This document shows, in pieces, positions 19,083-24,468 of a stretch of DNA of 24,468 nt. The DNA is from a virus. The notes below the pieces were generated by a model, which searched no databases, was not told the DNA's origin, and saw only the letters and a program-made list of their open reading frames with translations. The position numbers were made by a program, and so were the translations under genes. The DNA is taken from positions 1 to 24,468 of the IMG/VR virus record IMGVR_UViG_3300044765_000056; one strand, written 5' to 3'. Within the stretch, counting starts at the first letter, position 1; every line of letters starts with the position of its first letter.

Positions 19083-21193
19083 GCGAAGTCACCCAAGAAA
19101 TGCGCCGCCGCCTGCATCTGGCGCGCGAAGCCGAAGGTGCGAACCGCGCGGCACAGTTGGAAGACAACCGTTTCCGGTTCGGCGAGCAATGGCCGGCGGC
19201 GATGAAGATCGCCCGGCAGATCGACAAGCGCCCTGCTCTCACGATCAACAAGACCGACACGTTCGTGCGCTCGGTCGTGAACAACATGCGCGCACAGCGG
19301 CCGCGCATTCGTGTGCATCCGGTGGCTGATGGGGCCGATATGAAAAAGGCCGACGTCATCGAGGGCTTGATTCGCCACATCGAGGTGAACAGCAACGCCG
19401 ACCTGGCTTACGACACCGCGGGCGATTTCCAAGTGTCGATTGGTGAGGGCTATTGGCGCATCTGCTCTCGTTACGTGGCCGAGGACAGCTTCGACCAAGA
19501 GCTATACATCGACCGCATCCGCAACCCGTTCACGGTCTACATGGACCCATCGGCCGCGATGCCGGATGGCTCAGACGCGGAATGGTGCATCCTCACGTCT
19601 TCGATGAAGAAGTCCGCCTTCCGCAAGAAGTACCCGCACGCGAAGGTCGCCGACGTTAATGATCTCGGGCCGGGGGACGACAAGGCTGTGTGGGCGAGCG
19701 CCGAGGAAGTGATAATCGCCGAGTATTACCGCTTCGAGGAGCGCGAAGATGAGCTTTGGCTGCTCTCCAATGGGCAGAAAGTACTCAAGAGCCGCGCGCC
19801 GATGAACGAGCATGAACTGCTCGTGACGTACAACATCCGCATCGTTCACCGTCGCAAGACGACGTCGCGTCAGTTGAAATGGTCGCTGTGCTCTGCCGTC
19901 GAAGAGCTCGAAGAGCGCGATCTGCCGGGAAAATACATCCCAGTCGTGCGCGTGATCGGCGCCGAGATGATCGACGCAGGCAAGATCATCCGCTTCGGCA
20001 TGGTCCGCCAGCTCAAAGATCCGCAGCGCATGTACAACTACTGGCGCACGCAGGAGACTGAGTTTGTCGCTCTCGCCCCGTTGGCACCGTGGTTGATCGC
20101 CGAGGGCCAGGACGAAGGCCACGAGGACGAATGGCAGAACGCCAACCGCAAGTCGTACTCGCGCCTGACGTACAAGCCTGTCCATGATGAGCAGGGCAAT
20201 TTGCTGCCGCCGCCACAGCGCCTGACCCCGCAGCAAATACCAGCCGCGAGCGTGAACGCTGCGATGTCTGCTAGCGAGGATCTGAAGGCTGTCGCCGGCA
20301 TGTTCGACCCGGCGTTGGGTGCGCCTGGGCAGGAAACGTCTGGACGAATGGTCACTGCGCGACAGGGCCAGTCGGACATGTCGAACTTCCACTTCTACGA
20401 CAATCTGACACGCTCAATCTGCTATACCGGCGTGATTCTGCTTGACCTGATTCCGTACTACTACGATACCCAGCGCGTCATCCGCATCTTGGGTATCGAT
20501 GGCGTGCCACAGACGACCACGATTAACGAAAAGGTGCGAGACGAACTGGGTGCGATCCGCGAGGTTCTGAACGATATCACCGTCGGTACGTACGACGTTG
20601 TGATGGACACCGGCCCCGGCTATCAGACGAAGCGCCAAGAGAACAGCGAAATGCTCCTCGGGCTGCTCAAGACTATGCCGCAGGTTGCGCAGGCCGCCGG
20701 CGATCTGGTTGTGCGTCAGATGGACTTCGAGGCCGCGCAGGACGTGGCCGACCGTCTCGCCGCGGCAAATCCGTTGGCTATGGCCGAGAAGGAACTGCCG
20801 AAAGACCTGCCGGACGACGTCAAGGCGTTCATTGCACACCTCATGGGAACCGTGCAGCAGCAACAGCAGGCGCTGCAACAGGCTGAACTCGAGAAGAAAT
20901 ATCGCATGGGCGTCGAGCAGCTTCGCCAGCAAGGCAAGCTCGCATCCGATCAACTGTGGGCCGAACACGAAATGCGCCACGAGCATGTGCGCCAGGACGG
21001 AGAAAACCGCCGCCTGCTCGCAAAAGAGCACGCCCAAAACCTGCGCGAAGAAGTCAAGTCGCGTACGAAGCTCGAAGACACGCAGATGCGCAACGACGAG
21101 TCTTGGCGCGAAGCGCAGCTGGACGCCGCGACCGACCTGAAGCTCAGCCAAGACCGTGGCCCGAACAACGAATTCCACCGCGAGCACGCGTAG
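19079..21193 (+). CDS. Portal protein (P22 type)
   Basis: A 704-aa protein, close to the 725 residues of P22 gp1. The N-terminus has RFRFGEQW...IDKRPALTINKTDTFVRSVVNNMRAQRPRIRVHPV, typical of P22-like portals, followed by a long mixed region and a glutamine-rich helical barrel-like C-terminus (QQQQALQQAELEKKYRMGVEQLRQQGK). The dodecameric ring sits at one head vertex and is the DNA channel to which terminase docks. GTG at 19079 is preferred: it overlaps the terminase stop as GTGA and has GAAGG 9 nt upstream; ATG at 19070 is an alternative but too close to that site. Confidence 0.92.
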   Translation: MSEVTQEMRRRLHLAREAEGANRAAQLEDNRFRFGEQWPAAMKIARQIDKRPALTINKTDTFVRSVVNNMRAQRPRIRVHPVADGADMKKADVIEGLIRHIEVNSNADLAYDTAGDFQVSIGEGYWRICSRYVAEDSFDQELYIDRIRNPFTVYMDPSAAMPDGSDAEWCILTSSMKKSAFRKKYPHAKVADVNDLGPGDDKAVWASAEEVIIAEYYRFEEREDELWLLSNGQKVLKSRAPMNEHELLVTYNIRIVHRRKTTSRQLKWSLCSAVEELEERDLPGKYIPVVRVIGAEMIDAGKIIRFGMVRQLKDPQRMYNYWRTQETEFVALAPLAPWLIAEGQDEGHEDEWQNANRKSYSRLTYKPVHDEQGNLLPPPQRLTPQQIPAASVNAAMSASEDLKAVAGMFDPALGAPGQETSGRMVTARQGQSDMSNFHFYDNLTRSICYTGVILLDLIPYYYDTQRVIRILGIDGVPQTTTINEKVRDELGAIREVLNDITVGTYDVVMDTGPGYQTKRQENSEMLLGLLKTMPQVAQAAGDLVVRQMDFEAAQDVADRLAAANPLAMAEKELPKDLPDDVKAFIAHLMGTVQQQQQALQQAELEKKYRMGVEQLRQQGKLASDQLWAEHEMRHEHVRQDGENRRLLAKEHAQNLREEVKSRTKLEDTQMRNDESWREAQLDAATDLKLSQDRGPNNEFHREHA

Positions 21194-21243
21194 TGCACCA
21201 TGCCTACCGATGGGCTGTCATCGGGTCCAATCCGTGAGAAATC

Positions 21244-22134
21244 ATGTCCAGTGAGCAAGACAATTCGACGACCGCACGTCAAGCGGAGCGCGTCCAGCCC
21301 AACGTTGTGACGAGCGAAACCATCGCAGCCATGTATTCCGGTGCTCCCCCGAAAGAGGAGTCGCCCAAGGATGAGCCGAAAGAGGCTCCCAAGGACGAAA
21401 TCCATGCCGATGGTGAGAAGGGAGAGAAGCGAGCCAAGAAGCCATTCTCGGAGCGTATTTCCGAACTCGTTGAGAAGCGTCGTGAAGCTGAATCGAAGGC
21501 TGAGCGCGCAGAACGCGAGCGCGATGAGATGCGTGCACGGCTGGAGGCGATGTCAGCCCAGGCCGCGCCAGTGACCGAAGCGCAGCGCCCTGATCGCTCC
21601 AAGTTCGAATCGGACGAGGACTACATCGAGGCCATCGCCGAATGGAAAGCCGATCAGCGACTGGCCAAGCGCGAGCGCGAACAGGCAGAAGCGCGCGCCG
21701 CAGCTGAACGCGAGCAACTGGTGAAAGGCTGGCAGAAGGCGCAGCAGCGTGCTCGTGCCGAGATCGAGGATTACGACGACGTGATCAAGGGATCGGATGT
21801 GCAACTGCCGGGCCATTTGCATCAGGCGATTCTGGAAAGCGACGTCGGCCCGCACCTGGCCTATTACTTCGCCAAGCACCCGGACGAGGCCAAGCGCTAT
21901 GGCGCCATGACCCCGACCAGGGCGCTCCGTGAACTTGGGCGCCTTGAGGACCGCCTGGTCGAAGATCCTGATGACGCCCCACCGGCCGCGAAGCAATCTC
22001 CCAAAGCTGAAATCGAAACGTCCAAGGCGCCACCGCCTACCACTCGCGTGAAGGACGCACGCGCGGTTGATCCCGGCCCTGCACAGAGCTTCGAGGAATA
22101 CCGCGCGCGCCGCCGCGCTGAGATGAAGCGGTAA
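21244..22134 (+). CDS. Scaffold-like protein
   Basis: A 296-aa, very charged protein between portal and coat genes, the place of the scaffold gene in P22-type phages (P22 gp8 is 303 aa). A disordered Pro/Lys/Glu-rich region (residues 33-65) precedes a long coiled coil RISELVEKRREAESKAERAERERDEMRARLEAM, more helices with YIEAIAEWKADQRLAKREREQAEARAAAEREQLVKGW, a middle domain, and a basic end SFEEYRARRRAEMKR that could bind the coat protein. Scaffold proteins direct procapsid assembly and leave before packaging. Sequence similarity of scaffolds is weak, so context carries the call. A terminator follows. Confidence 0.75.
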   Translation: MSSEQDNSTTARQAERVQPNVVTSETIAAMYSGAPPKEESPKDEPKEAPKDEIHADGEKGEKRAKKPFSERISELVEKRREAESKAERAERERDEMRARLEAMSAQAAPVTEAQRPDRSKFESDEDYIEAIAEWKADQRLAKREREQAEARAAAEREQLVKGWQKAQQRARAEIEDYDDVIKGSDVQLPGHLHQAILESDVGPHLAYYFAKHPDEAKRYGAMTPTRALRELGRLEDRLVEDPDDAPPAAKQSPKAEIETSKAPPPTTRVKDARAVDPGPAQSFEEYRARRRAEMKR

Positions 22135-22153
22135 CGCGCTAACCCACCACCGA

Positions 22154-22179
22154 AAGCCCGCCATGAGCGGGCTTTTTTT
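22154..22179 (+). terminator. Intrinsic terminator between scaffold and coat genes
   Basis: AAGCCCGC-CATGA-GCGGGCTT followed by T residues to 22179. The coat gene starts 12 nt later, so its expression needs read-through or RNA processing. Confidence 0.85.
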
Positions 22180-22190
22180 ATGGAGTGAAC

Positions 22191-23504
22191 ATGTCCAATA
22201 CCTTGCTTACCATTAGCGATATCACCAACGAATCGTTGATGATCCTCGAGAATGAACTTGTCCTGGCAGACAAAGTAAATCGCGAGTACGACGACCGTTT
22301 CGGCGTCGACGGCGCGAAGATCGGCTACACCATCAACGTGCGTCGTCCGGCCCGCTTCAAGGGTACTGCGGGCCCCGCACTGAACGTGGAAGATTTCACC
22401 GAAGGCAGCGTGCCGGTCTCCCTGACCACGCAGTTCCACGTCGACACGCAGTTCATTACAAGCGACTTGCTGCTGTCGATGGACTTCTTCTCGAAGCGCG
22501 TTCTGAAACCGAAGATCGCAACCATCGCCAACCGCGTGGACTACGACCTGTCGGTTGCGATGCGCAACAACTTCTTCAACATCACTGGCACGCCGGGCAC
22601 TCTGCCGACCACGATTGCCCCGTTCCTCCAGGCCGGCGCATGGCTGGACTCGGAAGCCGTGCCGCGCGATGGTGATCGCTACACCGTAACCGACCAATGG
22701 ACGCAAGCCTCGATGGTCGGCGCCCTGTCCGGCCTGTTCAACCCGCAGACCCAAATCGGCGAGCAGTACAAGAAGGGCCTGGTTTCGCGCCAGACCCTAG
22801 GCTCCGATTGGTACATGGACCAGAACATCGTCGCGAAGTCGTTCGGCGCCCTGGGCGGCACGCCGCAGTTCGACAGCTCGCAAACGTCGTCCGCCGTCAT
22901 CTCGACCGGCTGGGTTTCGTCGGGCACCTTCGGCACCAAGGGGTGGACCAACTCCACTGCAGTAGTGAAGGTCGGCGACGTGTTCTCGTGCGCGAACGTC
23001 AACGCGGTCAACCCGCAAAACCGCCAGAGCGTCGGCAAGCCCCGCTTCTTCGTCGTGCTGCCGCCTGTGGGTACGCCATCGAACGGTACGTACGCGCCGA
23101 ACTACGACCCGGTCACTGGCGTGGACATGGGCGGCACGTACACGTCTGACGGATCGGGCAAGCTGCAACTGACCGTGGCGAACGCCTGCATTACCGGCGG
23201 TGCCTTCCAATCGGTCGACGCAGCTCCGGTCAACAGCGCAGCGCTCACGTTCGCCGCTGGCTCGGGTGTCTCTGGTCCGCAGAACCTGATGTTCCACCGC
23301 GACGCGTTCACTCTGGTATCGGCCGACCTGCCGCTGCCGGGCGGCGTCGACATGGCCGCACGGGCCGCGCACAAAGACATCGGCATGTCCATCCGCGTTG
23401 TTCGCCAGTACACAATCAACAACGATGCCCTTCCGACCCGTCTGGACGTTCTGTACGGCTATGCCCCGCTCTATCGCGAGATGGGCGCCCGCATTTCCGG
23501 CTGA
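22191..23504 (+). CDS. Major coat protein (P22 gp5 type)
   Basis: A 437-aa protein, near the 430 residues of the P22 coat. It starts MSNTLLTISDITNESLMILENELVLADKVNREYDDRF, then GAKIGYTINVRRPARFKG and VPVSLTTQFHVDTQFITSDLLLSMDFFSKRVLKPKIATIANRVDYDL, all typical for the P22 coat family with the HK97 fold. The end (FTLVSADLPLPGGVDMAARAAHKDIGMSIRVVRQYTINNDALPTRLDVLYGYAPLYREMGARI) is the usual C-terminal signature. The ATG at 22191 follows GGAG by 5 nt. It forms the head shell; the GroES-like protein upstream may help its folding. Confidence 0.93.
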   Translation: MSNTLLTISDITNESLMILENELVLADKVNREYDDRFGVDGAKIGYTINVRRPARFKGTAGPALNVEDFTEGSVPVSLTTQFHVDTQFITSDLLLSMDFFSKRVLKPKIATIANRVDYDLSVAMRNNFFNITGTPGTLPTTIAPFLQAGAWLDSEAVPRDGDRYTVTDQWTQASMVGALSGLFNPQTQIGEQYKKGLVSRQTLGSDWYMDQNIVAKSFGALGGTPQFDSSQTSSAVISTGWVSSGTFGTKGWTNSTAVVKVGDVFSCANVNAVNPQNRQSVGKPRFFVVLPPVGTPSNGTYAPNYDPVTGVDMGGTYTSDGSGKLQLTVANACITGGAFQSVDAAPVNSAALTFAAGSGVSGPQNLMFHRDAFTLVSADLPLPGGVDMAARAAHKDIGMSIRVVRQYTINNDALPTRLDVLYGYAPLYREMGARISG

Positions 23505-23511
23505 TGAATAG

Positions 23512-23537
23512 CCCCGCTTCGGCGGGGTTTCCTTTTT
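23512..23537 (+). terminator. Terminator with UUCG loop after coat gene
   Basis: CCCCGC-TTCG-GCGGGG stem-loop (23512-23527) followed by TTTCCTTTTT. The very stable cUUCGg tetraloop closes the stem. It separates coat from the next small gene. Confidence 0.85.
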
Positions 23538-23547
23538 GGAGAATCCT

Positions 23548-23928
23548 ATGTCCAACACCAATCCGGGACCGTCGATCACTTCGAATGGCCCTACCGCGCA
23601 GGCATTCGGCAATGCGCAGCAGATCGCACTTCTGAGCGTCACGCTTTCGCCCGCCCAGGTCGCAGCAAATACCACGGCGGAGCAGACCTTCACCGTCAAC
23701 GGACTGCTGGTCGGTGATTTCGTCGAAGTGAACAAGCCAACCAGTCAAGCTGGCCTGGGTCTTGCGAACTTCCGCGTCTCCGCGGCGAACACGCTGGCTA
23801 TCACGTTCTCGAACAACACCGGTGCCGGCATCACGCCGACGGCAAGCGAGAGCTACCAGATCCTCGTTGTTCGTCCCCTGGCAAGCGCCCTGGCTGCAGG
23901 CCTGCCGTCGACCCTTCCACTGCCGTAA
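23548..23928 (+). CDS. Small structural protein candidate, 126 aa
   Basis: TGGAG lies 7 nt before the ATG at 23548. The protein is rich in Thr, Ala and Asn with beta-strand patterns (LLSVTLSPAQVAANTTAEQTFTVNGLLVGDFVEVNKPTSQAGLGLANFRVSAANTLAITFSNNTGAGITPTASESYQILVVRP). Such immunoglobulin-like or beta-sandwich small proteins commonly decorate heads or join fibres. It lies between the coat and the fibre-like gene, each separated by a terminator. Function inferred from composition and position. Confidence 0.7.
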   Translation: MSNTNPGPSITSNGPTAQAFGNAQQIALLSVTLSPAQVAANTTAEQTFTVNGLLVGDFVEVNKPTSQAGLGLANFRVSAANTLAITFSNNTGAGITPTASESYQILVVRPLASALAAGLPSTLPLP

Positions 23929-23946
23929 TCGCATCCTGACGCCTTG

Positions 23947-23975
23947 GGCCTCCTTCGGGAGGCCTTTTCTTTTTG
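23947..23975 (+). terminator. Terminator with UUCG loop before the fibre-like gene
   Basis: GGCCTCC-TTCG-GGAGGCC stem-loop (23947-23964) followed by TTTTCTTTTT. Same design as the terminator after the coat gene. Confidence 0.87.
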
Positions 23976-23984
23976 GAGCCAAGT

Positions 23985-24468
23985 ATGAGCAGCGGGAATT
24001 TTGGACCGTCGAGTGCCGTCACTGCGAATCTCGTTCCGGTCCTTTATAACATTGCGACAGGACAGTTCAACTACGGTACGAACTTCAATCCGGCCAATGT
24101 CGGCATCTCCGGCGGGGCGATCGATGGAACCACCATCGGGGGAACCACGCCAGCCGCAGGTACGTTCACTACTCTGACGAGTTCTGCTGTCGCGTTCACC
24201 GGCGGCGCGATTGATGGCACCCCCATCGGCCAGTCTACGCCGGCTGCGGGGGCCTTCCTTGGCCTAAACGCCACGAGCGCAAGCATCCTTGGTGCTTTGT
24301 CTGCGCAGGGCGTCAACTCGACTGCTAACGGCCAAGTTGCAAGCATCACGAACACCGGCACGGCAATGTCGTCGACCTTCGCGGCGATCACGTATTTCGA
24401 TGCGGCGCGTACTGCGAACAACAAGACCGCTGATTTCCTGTGGACGGGCGGTACGTTCTCGGCCCGGT
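23985..24468 (+). CDS. Tail fibre- or spike-like protein (5' part, cut by window)
   Basis: The ATG at 23985 follows TGGAG by 8 nt, and the frame stays open to the window end for 161 codons. The N-terminus MSSGNFGPSSAVTANL is followed by a repeated module GGAIDGTTIGGTTPAAGTFTTL (about residue 43) and GGAIDGTPIGQSTPAAGAFLGL (about 73), a 30-residue period. The pattern IDGTxIGxxTPAAGxF is well known in phage tail fibres and structural proteins, where it forms beta-rich fibre segments. The later part (TGTAMSSTFAAITYFDAARTANNKTADFLWTGGTF) may begin a new domain. The exact role, fibre or head fibre, is open. Confidence 0.75.
   Translation, partial: MSSGNFGPSSAVTANLVPVLYNIATGQFNYGTNFNPANVGISGGAIDGTTIGGTTPAAGTFTTLTSSAVAFTGGAIDGTPIGQSTPAAGAFLGLNATSASILGALSAQGVNSTANGQVASITNTGTAMSSTFAAITYFDAARTANNKTADFLWTGGTFSAR

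Noticed and set aside
20414-21187. 257-codon minus-strand ORF opposite the portal gene
   Set aside because: Shadow of a well-supported gene; the translation lacks recognisable domains.
1-24468. CRISPR array, insertion sequence, toxin-antitoxin or known anti-phage defence locus
   Set aside because: No regularly spaced repeats, no transposase and no recognisable toxin or defence proteins were found on either strand.

Overview
This window reads as a 24.5-kb piece of a temperate tailed phage or prophage. It is GC-rich and was probably carried by a betaproteobacterium, most likely of the Burkholderiales. That host call is an inference from base composition, gene families and the CTGT-N8-ACAG type of SOS box; no host gene is present. 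Both ends cut through genes. No integrase, lysis cassette or tail assembly genes other than one tail-fibre-like start are present, so the genome continues on both sides.

The layout is lambda-like. A leftward (minus-strand) early operon runs from about 6760 to 1. It carries small unknown proteins, an ERF single-strand annealing protein, a YqaJ/lambda-exonuclease recombinase, a DUF551 protein and, at the edge, an HNH-AP2 homing-type endonuclease. Its promoter (PL, 6819-6847) has a perfect -35, a 17-nt spacer and two operator sites. The immunity region (6930-8590) holds a 139-aa XRE repressor without a peptidase domain, a divergent Cro-like protein, and three more copies of the same operator spaced 23-24 nt. 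It also holds an AT-richer membrane-anchored gene with its own terminator, and a near-consensus LexA box between that gene and a small rightward gene that converges on the repressor.

The rightward early operon (8350-16386) has Cro, several small regulators or hypotheticals (including an Rmf/CrpP-like protein and a winged-helix protein), a replisome organiser and a DnaB-type helicase. It continues with a small C5-cytosine methyltransferase whose gene also carries a long alternate-frame ORF with its own strong ribosome binding site, then NinG/Rap and a Q-like antiterminator. Directly after the Q-like gene comes what looks like a PR'-tR' late control module: a strong promoter, two short intrinsic terminators, then a complete tRNA-Asn(GTT) with encoded CCA and a third terminator.

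The late region (16705-24468) has a phage GroES-like co-chaperonin, small proteins, terminase small and large subunits, a P22-type portal, a scaffold-like coiled-coil protein, a P22-type coat protein, a small structural candidate and the start of a tail-fibre-like protein. Hairpin terminators separate the last four genes. A striking feature of the whole window is translational coupling: 24 gene junctions overlap by exactly 4 nt as ATGA, GTGA or TTGA.
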